From JACNJF01 sp050288105 (lineage in GTDB: Bacteria > Pseudomonadota > Gammaproteobacteria > GCA-001735895), in assembly GCA_050288105.1 (NCBI GenBank), contig JBNKDE010000003.1, forward strand, positions 248,001 through 312,000: a stretch of DNA of 64,000 bases, in the 5' to 3' direction. Shown here piece after piece: positions 26,513 to 36,599 of this stretch (within the stretch, counting starts at the first letter, position 1; every line of letters begins with the position of its first letter). Below the pieces are notes generated by a model. That model was not told the DNA's origin and searched no databases. It saw only the letters and a list, made by a program, of their open reading frames with translations. The position numbers and the translations under genes were made by a program.

Positions 26513-28603
26513 CTACTTCGCAGCAGCAGCCTTGCGTTCTTTAACTTCCTTGATAACTTCTTCAGCCACATTCTTGGGACAGGGAAGGTAGTGTGAGAAC
26601 TCCATAGAGAACTGACCACGACCAGAAGTCATCGTACGCAGGTCACCGATGTAACCAAACATATCTGACAGCGGTGCTTCCGCCTTGATACGCACACCCG
26701 TTGGGCCTGCTTCCTGTGACTTGATCATGCCGCGACGACGATTGAGGTCACCAATAACATCACCCACGTGATCTTCAGGAGTGAACACATCAACCTTCAT
26801 GATCGGCTCGATCAACTGAGGTGCAGCCTTTGGAATGGTCTGACGATAGCCGCCCTTAGCAGCGATTTCGAAAGCAATCGCAGACGAGTCAACCGCGTGG
26901 AAACCACCGTCCATCAGAGTTACTTTTACATCTAATAGCGGGAAGCCAGCCAGTACACCTTCGTCCATCATCATCCGGAAGCCCTTCTCAACAGCAGGCC
27001 AGTATTCACGAGGTACGTTACCACCAGTAACCTGTGATTCGAATACGTAGCCTGAACCAGGCTCACCAGGTTCAACAACATAGTCGATCTTACCAAACTG
27101 TCCAGAACCACCAGACTGTTTCTTGTGGGTGTAGCTGTCTTCAACACGCTGGGTAATGGTTTCGCGATAAGCCACCTGAGGCTTACCAACTTCAACGTCA
27201 ACCTTGTGGGTACGACGCAGGATGTCTACCTTGATATCCAGGTGTAATTCACCCATACCCTTGATGATGGTTTCGCCAGAGTCTTCGTCAGTTTCTACAC
27301 GGAACGAAGGATCCTCAGCAATCATCTTGGCCAGTGCTATACCCATTTTTTCAGAGGCACCTTTATCCTTAGGCTTGATCGCAATAGAGATAACGGGATC
27401 AGGGAATACCATAGGTTCCAGAGTCGCTGGATCGTCCACATCACACAAGGTATGACCGGTCTGAACATTCTTCAGACCTACGATTGCGATAATGTCACCC
27501 GCCTGGGCCGAAGCAATTTCTTCACGCGAGTCGGCATGCATTTCTACCATACGACCGATACGTTCGGTTTTACCAGTAGCTGTATTCAGTACCGTCATAC
27601 CTTTTTCCAGCTTACCGGAGTAAATACGGGTAAAGTACAGTGCACCAAAGCGATCATCCATTACCTTGAAGGTTAAAGCACGTAACGGCTTATTCACGTC
27701 AACGATCGCATATTTACCTGTTTCGTTGCCTTCCAGGTCTACTTCAGGCTGAGGCTTAACTTCAGTTGGGCTAGGCAGGTAATCTACCACGCCATCCAGC
27801 ACCAGCTGGATACCCTTGTTTTTGAACGCAGAACCACAGTAAGTCGGGAAAAAATCCAGCGCTATGGTTCCTTTACGGATACAACGCTTAACATCTTCGA
27901 TAGAGGGCTCATTACCTTCCAGATAGGCTTCCAGTAACTCATCATCCTGCTCCAGTGCAGTTTCGATCAGCTTTTCACGGTATTCTTCTACCTTGTCAAC
28001 CATATCTGCAGGTACATCTTCCAGGGTGTAGTTTTCTGGCTGTCCGGTTTCATCCCATACCCAGGCCTTGCGAGTTAACAGGTCGACCACGCCAACGAAA
28101 TCATCTTCTGTTCCGATTGGCAGCACCATAACCAGTGGGTTAGCACCCAGTACATTCTCGATCTGGTCGACTACTCGGTAGAAGTCTGCACCCAGACGAT
28201 CCAGTTTATTCACCAGAATAATACGTGAAACTTCCGAGTCATTCGCATAACGCCAGTTGGTTTCGGACTGAGGCTCAACACCACCAGAACCGCAGAATAC
28301 ACCAACACCGCCATCCAGCACTTTTAGAGAACGGTATACTTCGATAGTGAAATCAACGTGCCCAGGGGTGTCGATGATATTAAAACGGTGATCCTTCCAG
28401 TAGCAACTGGTTGCAGCTGACTGGATTGTGATACCACGCTCGCGCTCCTGGTCCATAAAGTCAGTGGTTGCTTCACCGTCGTGTACTTCACCAGTTTTAT
28501 GTACTTTACCGGTCAATTTCAGGATACGCTCAGTTGTGGTTGTTTTACCTGCATCAACGTGAGCGAAAATACCTATGTTCCGATAGTGATCAAGGTCTGC
28601 CAT
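26513..28603 (-). CDS. fusA: Translation elongation factor G (stand-alone paralogue)
   Basis: A full-length 696-residue EF-G. G1 AHVDAGKTT, switch RERGITIQSAA, G3 DTPGH and G4 NKLD are all present, and domains II-V follow in order (domain IV RETITQRVEDSYTHKKQSGG). It lies outside the usual rpsL-rpsG-fusA-tufA operon, with its own terminator, so it is likely a second EF-G (called fusB or EF-G2 in some genomes). Whether it works in elongation, recycling or stress cannot be told from the sequence. Confidence 0.95.
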   Translation of the reverse strand: MADLDHYRNIGIFAHVDAGKTTTTERILKLTGKVHKTGEVHDGEATTDFMDQERERGITIQSAATSCYWKDHRFNIIDTPGHVDFTIEVYRSLKVLDGGVGVFCGSGGVEPQSETNWRYANDSEVSRIILVNKLDRLGADFYRVVDQIENVLGANPLVMVLPIGTEDDFVGVVDLLTRKAWVWDETGQPENYTLEDVPADMVDKVEEYREKLIETALEQDDELLEAYLEGNEPSIEDVKRCIRKGTIALDFFPTYCGSAFKNKGIQLVLDGVVDYLPSPTEVKPQPEVDLEGNETGKYAIVDVNKPLRALTFKVMDDRFGALYFTRIYSGKLEKGMTVLNTATGKTERIGRMVEMHADSREEIASAQAGDIIAIVGLKNVQTGHTLCDVDDPATLEPMVFPDPVISIAIKPKDKGASEKMGIALAKMIAEDPSFRVETDEDSGETIIKGMGELHLDIKVDILRRTHKVDVEVGKPQVAYRETITQRVEDSYTHKKQSGGSGQFGKIDYVVEPGEPGSGYVFESQVTGGNVPREYWPAVEKGFRMMMDEGVLAGFPLLDVKVTLMDGGFHAVDSSAIAFEIAAKGGYRQTIPKAAPQLIEPIMKVDVFTPEDHVGDVIGDLNRRRGMIKSQEAGPTGVRIKAEAPLSDMFGYIGDLRTMTSGRGQFSMEFSHYLPCPKNVAEEVIKEVKERKAAAAK

Positions 28604-28820
28604 AATCGTTCTCTAAAAAAAATTAATAAAAATTTGTCCGTCACAGCCTGTTTTTCAGGCCAATAACGGTAAAATTCAGCGAATACCACTCCAATTCTGG
28701 TCATACTTTCAAATGCCAGAAACCTTAACTTATTGATTTCAAAGGTATTTTTGGATAGTGGAGTTCTTACCGGCGCATATTCTATCACGATTTCTTAATA
28801 GAAAAAGGGCTAGCAGGAAG

Positions 28821-29330
28821 TTAATTACAGAATTCTAGAATTGCTGACCATTCATCAAGCTTCTGCTGGAAATTTTTGCTGGCATGCGCCGGGCTGGTTG
28901 AAGGCAAACGTAACAGGGTATAGGCCTCCGGGTTGTCCAGTTGCTCGATAATCAGCTGCCTGAATAACTTCTCCGCCGTGGCACCATTAAAGGCTATTAA
29001 GCGAATAGAGGTGTAATCGCGTAATAACTGCACTATGGCATTTGGCATGAGCTGATCCTTTTGAATATTTGAATCCAGGCTGCCATCGCGTCGACAACTA
29101 TTCAGTACATCCCATAATACCAGCGGCAAGGCACTGATCTGCTTAATCTTTTGTGGATAGCTATGCGCCCAGTTGATTGAGAACAGCTCACCCATAATAG
29201 GCCAGAAACTGTTACGGGGGTGGGCATAATATTGCTGTTCGTGCAGCGACCTGACGCCTGGCATACTACCCAGAATCAGAACCCTCGGTTGCGTTCCGAT
29301 AACGGGCGCAAAGGATTCAACTCGAGTCAT
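28821..29330 (-). CDS. DNA-deoxyinosine (hypoxanthine) glycosylase, UDG family 6
   Basis: A 169-residue protein with the family blocks LILGSMPGVRSLHEQQYYAH, HPRNSFWPIMGELF, LWDVLNSCRRDGSLDSNI and LPSTSPAHA. These define the hypoxanthine-DNA glycosylase branch of the uracil-DNA glycosylase superfamily, which removes deaminated adenine. It sits alone between rho and fusA. The 217-bp gap to fusA shows no gene. Confidence 0.9.
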   Translation of the reverse strand: MTRVESFAPVIGTQPRVLILGSMPGVRSLHEQQYYAHPRNSFWPIMGELFSINWAHSYPQKIKQISALPLVLWDVLNSCRRDGSLDSNIQKDQLMPNAIVQLLRDYTSIRLIAFNGATAEKLFRQLIIEQLDNPEAYTLLRLPSTSPAHASKNFQQKLDEWSAILEFCN

Positions 29331-29408
29331 GGCAATAAAAAACAGTTAGCGTTGATTTCGCATCATAGCGCGCGCTTTGAGCGGTTATTTCAAGCTACCC
29401 GGCCAATG

Positions 29409-30665
29409 CTATTTTTTCATCTGGTCAAAAAATTCGGTATTGGTCTTGGAGTTCTGCATACGGGCCAGAACAAATTCCATCGCCTCCAGGTCATCCATAG
29501 AGTGCAGGAATTTGCGCAGAATCCAGACTTTCTGTAACTCATCCGGATCCATTAACAGTTCTTCACGGCGGGTTCCAGAGCGATTGATATTGATGGCAGG
29601 GAAAACACGCTTTTCAGCTATACGACGATCCAGATGGATTTCCATGTTACCCGTACCTTTAAATTCTTCGTAGATAACCTCATCCATTTTAGAACCGGTT
29701 TCGATCAACGAAGTCGCCAGAATAGTCAGACTGCCGCCCTCTTCAATGTTTCTTGCCGCTCCAAAAAAGCGCTTGGGACGATGCAGTGCGTGGGCATCGA
29801 CACCACCGGTTAAAACCTTACCAGAAGAAGGAATGGTTGTGTTATAGGCACGCGCAAGACGCGTAATGGAATCCAGCAAAATGACCACGTCGCGCTTGTG
29901 CTCGACCAGACGTTTAGCTTTTTCTATAACCATTTCGGCAACTTGAACGTGTCGACTCGCTGGTTCATCAAAGGTCGAAGCAACAACTTCACCCTTAACC
30001 ATGCGTGTCATTTCTGTTACCTCTTCCGGGCGTTCATCAATCAACAGGACAATCAGGTAACATTCGGGATTATTACTCGCGATACTTTGCGCAATATTCT
30101 GCAGCATCAGCGTCTTACCTGCTTTTGGCGGTGAAACCACCAGTCCGCGCTGGCCTTTACCAATCGGTGAAACCATGTCGATGATACGCGCGGTAATATC
30201 CTCAGTACTGCCGTTTCCACGCTCCAGATGCATACGCTCTTCGGCATGTAAAGGGGTCAGGTTTTCGAACAGCACCTTGTGCTTGACTGCTTCGGGAGAA
30301 TCGAAGTTAATCTGGTCAACCTTTAACAGCGCAAAATAGCGCTCGCTGTCCTTGGGCGGCCTGATCTTGCCACTGATCGTGTCACCCGTACGCAGATTGA
30401 ATCGTCTGATCTGACTGGGCGAGACATAAATATCGTCCGGTCCGGCCAGGTAGGAGCTATCAGCCGACCGCAGAAAGCCAAAACCATCCTGCAATATTTC
30501 CAGTACCCCATCCCCGAATATGTCTTCGCCCTTTTTAGCCTGGGCTTTGAGCAGACTAAAGATAATATCCTGTCGACGCATGCGCGATGAGTGATCACCA
30601 CCCATTTCTTTCAACATTTCAATCAATTCAGGGACTGTTTGTTTTTTTAATTCACTTAGATTCAT
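29409..30665 (-). CDS. rho: Transcription termination factor Rho
   Basis: A 418-residue Rho of standard length. The N-terminal helical and OSB-fold RNA-binding domains (EILQDGFGFLRS, YVSPSQIRRFNLRTGD) are followed by the ATPase with Walker A PPKAGKT, Walker B VVILLDSITRLARAYN, the Q-loop region around SSGKVLTGGVDA and the R-loop. The 190-bp leader between trxA and rho probably holds the autoregulatory region. Order trxA-rho is conserved in gammaproteobacteria. Confidence 0.98.
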   Translation of the reverse strand: MNLSELKKQTVPELIEMLKEMGGDHSSRMRRQDIIFSLLKAQAKKGEDIFGDGVLEILQDGFGFLRSADSSYLAGPDDIYVSPSQIRRFNLRTGDTISGKIRPPKDSERYFALLKVDQINFDSPEAVKHKVLFENLTPLHAEERMHLERGNGSTEDITARIIDMVSPIGKGQRGLVVSPPKAGKTLMLQNIAQSIASNNPECYLIVLLIDERPEEVTEMTRMVKGEVVASTFDEPASRHVQVAEMVIEKAKRLVEHKRDVVILLDSITRLARAYNTTIPSSGKVLTGGVDAHALHRPKRFFGAARNIEEGGSLTILATSLIETGSKMDEVIYEEFKGTGNMEIHLDRRIAEKRVFPAININRSGTRREELLMDPDELQKVWILRKFLHSMDDLEAMEFVLARMQNSKTNTEFFDQMKK

Positions 30666-30809
30666 AGTTTTTTAATTCGGAACGAAATGGGAAAGTCAGG
30701 AATGACCGTCGGAAAAATAGCCTGTCAGAAAATTATTTTGGAAATTTAGAGGTTTATTTTTAGATAGCCGCCAACGAATGGGCGATCAATTGTGCTTGAG
30801 ATTAGCACA

Positions 30810-30845
30810 CAAAAAACAGGTCGTCCACATTAATTGGACGACCTG
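30810..30845 (-). terminator. Terminator of trxA
   Basis: On the minus strand CAGGTCGTCCA and TGGACGACCTG form an 11-bp stem with a short AT-rich loop, followed by TTTTTTGT. It lies 13 bases after the trxA stop and separates trxA from rho. Confidence 0.93.
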
Positions 30846-30857
30846 CTGGGAATCATG

Positions 30858-31184
30858 TTACAGATTACTATCGATAAATGCGGTCAGTTGCGACTTGGAT
30901 AATGCACCAACTTTGGTCGCTTCGACATTACCACCTTTGAATAACATCAAAGTTGGGATACCACGGATACCATATTTAGGCGGAGTACCTGAATTTTCAT
31001 CGATATTTAATTTAGCAACCTTGATCTTACCATCGTATTCTTCGGCAATCTCTTCCAGTACGGGGGCAATCATTTTGCAAGGGCCGCACCAGTCTGCCCA
31101 ATAATCAACCAGTACAGGTTGCTCAGACTGAATAACTTCAGCTTCGAAGCTGTCGTCGGTCAGGTATACAATTTTTTCACTCAC
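30858..31184 (-). CDS. trxA: Thioredoxin 1
   Basis: A 108-residue thioredoxin with the active site WADWCGPCKM and cis-Pro in RGIPTLMLF. It starts with GTG, preceded by GGAG. It is the general cytoplasmic disulfide reductase. It is divergent from rhlB and upstream of rho, as in Escherichia and Pseudomonas. Confidence 0.98.
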   Translation of the reverse strand: MSEKIVYLTDDSFEAEVIQSEQPVLVDYWADWCGPCKMIAPVLEEIAEEYDGKIKVAKLNIDENSGTPPKYGIRGIPTLMLFKGGNVEATKVGALSKSQLTAFIDSNL

Positions 31185-31399
31185 GTGGTGTTCTCCAGCT
31201 CAAGTTTCGTATTCAGATTTAAGGAAGGTCAATTTATTCATATACACCCTGACTGTCAAGCTTCGTTACGGATTCCTGATGGCCTGTGTTTACTGCGCCC
31301 TGAACCCCGGTAAAGCCACTAACGACTATTAATATTTCACCCGACAGGAGTAGAAGGCGTGCTATCATGCAGAGAATAATGTAAACACCACAGGACTAA

Positions 31400-32734
31400 A
31401 TGAGTACACATCACCTGACAGATATCCGCTTCAGCACCTTGTCCATCGATCCCAGACTACAGCAGGCACTACAGGAAAATAACCTCGAATTTTGCACCCC
31501 GATTCAGGCCGAAACCTTACCCCTCTTACTCGAACACAAAGATTGCGCTGGTCAGGCCCAGACCGGAACCGGTAAAACCCTGGCTTTCCTGCTTGGCTGT
31601 ATGCAAAAGCTTCTATCCCAGCCTGAGGTTGTAACCGAACCGGGTAAACCTCGTGTGCTGATACTGGCACCGACCAGAGAGCTGGCTTTGCAGATCCACA
31701 AGGATGCAGAAACCCTGATAACACATTGCGGGCTTAATGTAGCGATCTGTTATGGGGGTAAAGCTTATGAAGAACAGAAAAGACAATTTAACCAACCGGT
31801 AGACATCCTGATAGGTACTCCGGGCCGCCTGATCGATTTTTTCAAGCAGCATTTATATAACCTGAAATCAGCAGAATGTATGGTGCTGGATGAGGCTGAC
31901 CGTATGTTCGACATGGGCTTTATCAAAGATGTCCGCTACCTGTTGCGTAGACTACCCCCGCCAGAGAAAAGGCTGAGCATGCTATTCTCCGCTACCATGG
32001 CACAAAAGGTCATGGAGCTCGCCTATGAACACATGAACAATGCTCAACTGGTCAAGATCGAGTCTGATAGCCCGGCCGTAGATCGCATCCAGCAGCTCGC
32101 CTATCACCCGGCCAACCCGGAAAAAATCCCTTTACTGCTGGGGCTCATCAAACAACTGGAACCTCAGCGTTCCATCGTTTTTGTGAATACCAAGCACGCT
32201 GCCATGCGTGTATGGGAATACCTGATGGGTAATGGTTACCCTGCCGCGGTAATCTCTGGTGACATCCACCAGAATAAGCGCGAAAAACTGTTAAAGAAGT
32301 TTCACGACGGTGAATATGCCTTTCTGGTTGCTACCGATGTTGCTTCGCGCGGCCTGCATATACCCGACGTTACTCATGTCTTTAATTACGACCTGCCTGA
32401 CCTGGGTGAAGATTATGTACACCGGATTGGGCGTACGGCTCGCGCGGGTAAACAGGGCATGGCGATCAGCTTTGCCTGTGAAGATTACGCTATGAACCTG
32501 ATGGATATTGAAAGCTATATTGAAAAATCCATACCTACACAACCGATTACGGCTGAATTACTAATCAAGCCTGAGCCACGGAAAAAGATGCAGGACAGTT
32601 TACCCAAAGCCAACCAGCACAAAGGTCGCCCGGGTAGAAACAATCGAGGAGGAGCACGCTCAGATAATCAGAAGCGGCATTCGAGTAACCGTCGCAGAAA
32701 ACCTTCTGCCAACAAAGCAACAACTACAGGTTAA
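31400..32734 (+). CDS. rhlB: DEAD-box RNA helicase RhlB
   Basis: A 444-residue DEAD-box helicase: Q motif FCTPIQAETLP, motif I AQTGTGKT, II DEAD, III SAT, V ATDVASRGLHIPDV, VI HRIGRTARAGKQG. The C-terminal tail (from about residue 395) is basic and rich in Arg, Asn and Lys, as in RhlB, where it binds RNA and RNase E. Conserved synteny next to trxA and rho supports the name. Confidence 0.95.
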   Translation: MSTHHLTDIRFSTLSIDPRLQQALQENNLEFCTPIQAETLPLLLEHKDCAGQAQTGTGKTLAFLLGCMQKLLSQPEVVTEPGKPRVLILAPTRELALQIHKDAETLITHCGLNVAICYGGKAYEEQKRQFNQPVDILIGTPGRLIDFFKQHLYNLKSAECMVLDEADRMFDMGFIKDVRYLLRRLPPPEKRLSMLFSATMAQKVMELAYEHMNNAQLVKIESDSPAVDRIQQLAYHPANPEKIPLLLGLIKQLEPQRSIVFVNTKHAAMRVWEYLMGNGYPAAVISGDIHQNKREKLLKKFHDGEYAFLVATDVASRGLHIPDVTHVFNYDLPDLGEDYVHRIGRTARAGKQGMAISFACEDYAMNLMDIESYIEKSIPTQPITAELLIKPEPRKKMQDSLPKANQHKGRPGRNNRGGARSDNQKRHSSNRRRKPSANKATTTG

Positions 32735-32738
32735 AAGC

Positions 32739-33686
32739 GTGAAGTATCAAAACATTATTCTGCTGGGCGGCAGTGGATTTGTGGGCAGTCATCTGGCGAT
32801 AGAGCTGGCCCAGCGCGGATATCAGGTCACTATCCCCTGTCGCAGACCACAGCGCCATAATGCATTAAGAGTCCTCTCTAATATCAAATTGCTTGAAGCC
32901 AATATCCTGGACACAGAGCAGCTTAACAAACTGTGTCAGAGACAGGATGTAGCCATTAATCTGCTGGGTATTCTGAATGAAAGCGGGAAATCCTGCTTTC
33001 GGCGCATTCATGTCGATTTTGTAAAGAATCTGGTACAGGCCTGCCAGTCGAACAAAATCAAACGTCTACTGCATATCAGCGCACTGGGTGCAGACCAGGC
33101 TACTGGCAGCAGTAACTATCTACGTAGCAAGGGTGAAGGTGAAAACATGGTTCATACCTTCGGGCAGAAAGACCTTAAGGTCACCAGCTTCCAGCCCTCG
33201 GTGATTTTCGGAGCGGATGACAGCTTTATTAATCGCTTTGCGGGAATCCTGAAATGGTGCCAGGGCGTGTTTCCTGTTGCCTGTGCAGACAGCCGTTTCG
33301 CTCCGGTGTACATTGAAGACCTGGTTAAGTTGATGGCAGATACTCTGGAAGACAAAAGCAGCTGGTCCCGGCGTTACGCGGTATGCGGACCAGAAAGCTA
33401 CACCTTAAAGCAGATCCTGCAACAGATAGCCGCCGCGCTCGGAAAGCGCTGTCACATCATCGGCTTACCAGATACCCTGGCCAAATTGCAGGCTGCCATT
33501 TTACAAAACTTACCCGGCAAACTCTTCACGCTGGATAATTTCCGCTCGTTACAAACACCCAGTACCTGTAGCAAGATCACAACGCCCTGCCCTACTTCAT
33601 TCTCGGGTTACATCAAAGGCCTTAGCAGCAGCTACGACCGGCGCAGAGATTATGCACGTTACCGGCAACAATTACCCAACAAGTAA
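32739..33686 (+). CDS. NDUFA9-like NAD(P)-binding SDR (atypical)
   Basis: A 315-residue extended/atypical short-chain dehydrogenase. The nucleotide site is LLGGSGFVGSHLA, with LLHISALGAD and YLRSKGEGE later (YxxxK-like, NYLRSK). It belongs with the complex I NDUFA9-like group of quinone- or ubiquinone-biosynthesis-associated proteins. The start is GTG, 4 bases after the rhlB stop, so it is in the same operon. The end abuts cca. Confidence 0.88.
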   Translation: MKYQNIILLGGSGFVGSHLAIELAQRGYQVTIPCRRPQRHNALRVLSNIKLLEANILDTEQLNKLCQRQDVAINLLGILNESGKSCFRRIHVDFVKNLVQACQSNKIKRLLHISALGADQATGSSNYLRSKGEGENMVHTFGQKDLKVTSFQPSVIFGADDSFINRFAGILKWCQGVFPVACADSRFAPVYIEDLVKLMADTLEDKSSWSRRYAVCGPESYTLKQILQQIAAALGKRCHIIGLPDTLAKLQAAILQNLPGKLFTLDNFRSLQTPSTCSKITTPCPTSFSGYIKGLSSSYDRRRDYARYRQQLPNK

Positions 33687-33690
33687 GTCC

Positions 33691-34926
33691 ATGCAGGTTT
33701 ATCGAGTCGGTGGTGCCATCAGGGATAAACTACTGGGCTTACCCATCAAGGACACAGACTGGGTAGTTACCGGAAGCTCCCCTGAACAAATGGTCGCTTT
33801 GGGCTATCGCCCTGTCGGCCAGGACTTTCCAGTGTTTCTGCACCCTGAAACCCAACAGGAATATGCGCTGGCACGAACCGAAAGAAAGGTATCTCAAGGG
33901 TATGCCGGTTTCCAGTTCAACACTGCCGCAGACATTACCATTGAGCAGGACCTGGAACGCCGGGATCTCACCATCAACGCGATTGCCGAGGATGAGCAGG
34001 GTAATCTGATTGACCCCTTTAATGGTCAGCAGGATATCAAAAACCGTGTTCTACGCCATGTTTCCGATGCTTTCGTGGAAGACCCGGTACGCGTACTCAG
34101 GATTGCCCGTTTTGCGGCGCGTTTCGCACAGCTCGGATTTACGATTGCAGAACAGACCTGTGAGCTAATTCTACAAATTGGCAACTCTGGTGAACTAGAT
34201 GCTCTGGTACCGGAACGGGTCTGGACTGAAATGAGCCGCGCATTATCCGAACCAGATCCTCAGGTATTTTTTACCAGCCTGCGCGAATGCGGCGTACTGG
34301 GCATCCTGTTTCCTGAAATCAACAACCTGTTTGGTGTTGCGCAAACCGCAAAATACCATCCCGAGGTAGATACGGGTATCCACCTGATGCTGGCCCTGAA
34401 AAAATCTGCGGAAATGGAACTGGACAATGAAACGCGTTTTGCTGTACTGACGCACGACCTGGGCAAGGCTAACACTCCGGCACATATCCTGCCGGGTCAC
34501 TATGGGCATGAAAAACGCGGCGTTGAACTGACGCGAGAATTCTGCCGCAAATGGCGCGCACCAAAATCCTACAGCGAACTGGCTATCATGACCTGTGAAT
34601 TTCATACCCATATCCATCGCATGTATGAAATGAAGCCTTCGACTCTGCTACAGTTTTTTAATCAAACCGATGTATTCCGCAGGCCCGAGCGTTTCAGCAA
34701 GATGACACGCGCCTGCATTGCCGATGCACGAGGCAGGACGCATTTTGAAAACGACCCCTACCCTCAGGCTGACTATGCGATACGGCTGGCTCAGCAGCTG
34801 ATTGATCTGGACCTGACGCCGGTACTTGAGTCGGGAAAACAGGGAAAAGCGATGGGAGAAGCCATAGACGAGTATCGTCTACAATACCTGAAACAGATTA
34901 TCGAACCCGAACCACAGACCTCTTGA
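33691..34926 (+). CDS. cca: CCA-adding tRNA nucleotidyltransferase (multifunctional)
   Basis: About 411 residues, close to the E. coli enzyme. Head motif GGAIRDKLLGLP with the catalytic DTD (KDTDWVV), ERRDLTINAIA, the nucleotide-selecting VRVLRIARFAARF segment, and a C-terminal HD domain (LTHDLGKANTP) typical of the gammaproteobacterial enzyme with phosphohydrolase activity. ATG at 33691 is chosen; the open frame extends upstream into the previous gene. It adds or repairs the CCA end of tRNAs. Confidence 0.96.
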   Translation: MQVYRVGGAIRDKLLGLPIKDTDWVVTGSSPEQMVALGYRPVGQDFPVFLHPETQQEYALARTERKVSQGYAGFQFNTAADITIEQDLERRDLTINAIAEDEQGNLIDPFNGQQDIKNRVLRHVSDAFVEDPVRVLRIARFAARFAQLGFTIAEQTCELILQIGNSGELDALVPERVWTEMSRALSEPDPQVFFTSLRECGVLGILFPEINNLFGVAQTAKYHPEVDTGIHLMLALKKSAEMELDNETRFAVLTHDLGKANTPAHILPGHYGHEKRGVELTREFCRKWRAPKSYSELAIMTCEFHTHIHRMYEMKPSTLLQFFNQTDVFRRPERFSKMTRACIADARGRTHFENDPYPQADYAIRLAQQLIDLDLTPVLESGKQGKAMGEAIDEYRLQYLKQIIEPEPQTS

Positions 34927-34932
34927 TTCAGG

Positions 34933-35583
34933 CTAAGGCAGCACTGCGTTCAGCTGCTGAAGGCGATCAACGGTGCCCACATCACTCCATAGCCCGTCAT
35001 ATAGCTCAGCACTGATGCTACGCTGATCCGCCGCCTTTCTTAACAAAGGAGCCAGAGCCGATTTACCTTCACGCAACTGCTGAAAAAACGATTTACGATA
35101 TGCTGCTATGCCTGCAAAGGTATAACGAGACTGTTCAGAATTGGAAAGATAACCTTGCTCGATGGCAAAGTCTCCCGCAACATTATGTTGCGGATTGGGC
35201 ACCAGCACCAGATGTGCCTGGGCGTCAAGCGACAGTAGGCGCGAGTAATCAAAGTCGGTGTAAACATCCGCATTCACCACGATAAACTCATCATCCAGCT
35301 TGTCGCGCGCCTGCACGATACCACCTGCAGTTTCCAGCGCTTCAGTTTCGTAGCTGTAATCGATACACAGGCCATAGGCACTACCATCACCCAGCGCCTG
35401 CTGAATGTGTTCGGCCAACCAGGAAATATTAATCACAACCCGCTCGATACCAGCACGCTTTAACGCTTCCAGATGATAAACAATCAATGCCTTGTGGTGG
35501 ACTTCGAGTAGTGGCTTGGGACAACTGTCGGTTAACGGGCGCATACGCTCACCGCGACCGGCAGCCAGTATCATTGCATTCAA
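34933..35583 (-). CDS. murU: N-acetylmuramate alpha-1-phosphate uridylyltransferase
   Basis: A 216-residue nucleotidyltransferase with AAGRGERMRPLT, CPKPLLEV and VVNADVYTDFDYSRL. It follows amgK by 4 bases. In Pseudomonas AmgK-MurU recycle peptidoglycan sugars straight to UDP-MurNAc, bypassing fosfomycin-sensitive synthesis. The pair supports this specific name over a general sugar nucleotidyltransferase. Confidence 0.93.
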   Translation of the reverse strand: MNAMILAAGRGERMRPLTDSCPKPLLEVHHKALIVYHLEALKRAGIERVVINISWLAEHIQQALGDGSAYGLCIDYSYETEALETAGGIVQARDKLDDEFIVVNADVYTDFDYSRLLSLDAQAHLVLVPNPQHNVAGDFAIEQGYLSNSEQSRYTFAGIAAYRKSFFQQLREGKSALAPLLRKAADQRSISAELYDGLWSDVGTVDRLQQLNAVLP

Positions 35584-35587
35584 TAAA

Positions 35588-36583
35588 CTAGGACCTGATC
35601 ATCGACTTAACCCTGAAGTTAAGACTAAGTTCATTAATAAGGGTGTATAGCCCCACCATGCTCATTTCCTGTACACCGACTATCTTCAGGTAATTCAGGG
35701 TACGCGGAATATCCTTTAGAAACTGATCTTTACCATCGCGCAACTTCAGGCGTGAAAAAATGCCTATCGCTTTTAAATGTCTCTGAATCCCCATCAGGTT
35801 AAACCAGCGTAGCAGTTTCCCTGCGCTGATACCCTGCAAATGCTCCAGTACGGCAAAATCATGAAAATCGACAACCCATTGATCGACCTGCGGTTCAGGC
35901 CAGTCAACATAGCAATCGCGTAACAGAGAAACCAGATCATAGGTAACCGGCCCTTTAACCGCATCCTGAAAATCAAGAATACCCGGATTTCCATTCTCCA
36001 ACTTCATCAGATTACGCGAGTGAAAATCACGATGAACAAATACCTGAGGTTGCTCAAGGGCACTCTGCACCAGGGTATCTACGGTGAGTTTCCACATTCC
36101 CTGCTGATTAGGGGTGAGCTCAATACCGAGTAATTTTTCCAGAAACCATTCCTTAAATAAACTCATCTCCTGCCTTAGCAACGGCTCATCGTATGCAGGC
36201 AGATCATCGGCATTGATGCGGGTTTGCATCCGCATAATCGCCGCCATGGCATCGCCATACAGTCCATTTACCGTTTCGGGTTTTAAAACATCGAGGTAAG
36301 AGGTATTGCCAAAATCAGTCAAAACCAGGAAGCCCTGCTGTAGATCCTGGTGAAGGATTTCCGGTGCCGACAGGCGAATATCCCTGAGCTTATTCGCCAC
36401 CTTGATAAAACTATCGCAGGGCTCTTTCTCAGGTGGCGCGTCCATCACAATCCAGCTTTCATCACCCTGAGTAAGGCGAAAATAACGCCGAAAACTCGCA
36501 TCTTCAGAAGCAATTTCGAGTGAGTAATTCGAGTATCCCAGGCTATCCAGCCAGGTTTTCATAGCGGTTATTCTTTCGTTCAT
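35588..36583 (-). CDS. amgK: N-acetylmuramate/N-acetylglucosamine kinase
   Basis: A 331-residue aminoglycoside-phosphotransferase-fold kinase with the catalytic loop VFVHRDFHSRNLM and metal site ILDFQDAVKGPVTYDL. It phosphorylates the anomeric position of MurNAc for MurU. In Pseudomonas this pair is divergent from lptD; here mazG is the divergent neighbour, across a 386-bp gap. Confidence 0.93.
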   Translation of the reverse strand: MNERITAMKTWLDSLGYSNYSLEIASEDASFRRYFRLTQGDESWIVMDAPPEKEPCDSFIKVANKLRDIRLSAPEILHQDLQQGFLVLTDFGNTSYLDVLKPETVNGLYGDAMAAIMRMQTRINADDLPAYDEPLLRQEMSLFKEWFLEKLLGIELTPNQQGMWKLTVDTLVQSALEQPQVFVHRDFHSRNLMKLENGNPGILDFQDAVKGPVTYDLVSLLRDCYVDWPEPQVDQWVVDFHDFAVLEHLQGISAGKLLRWFNLMGIQRHLKAIGIFSRLKLRDGKDQFLKDIPRTLNYLKIVGVQEMSMVGLYTLINELSLNFRVKSMIRS

Positions 36584-36599
36584 GTATTACTTCGGGATG

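Noticed and set aside
28573..28788. 71-codon frame upstream of and overlapping fusA
   Set aside because: It overlaps the fusA start in another frame and shows no domain or ribosome site.
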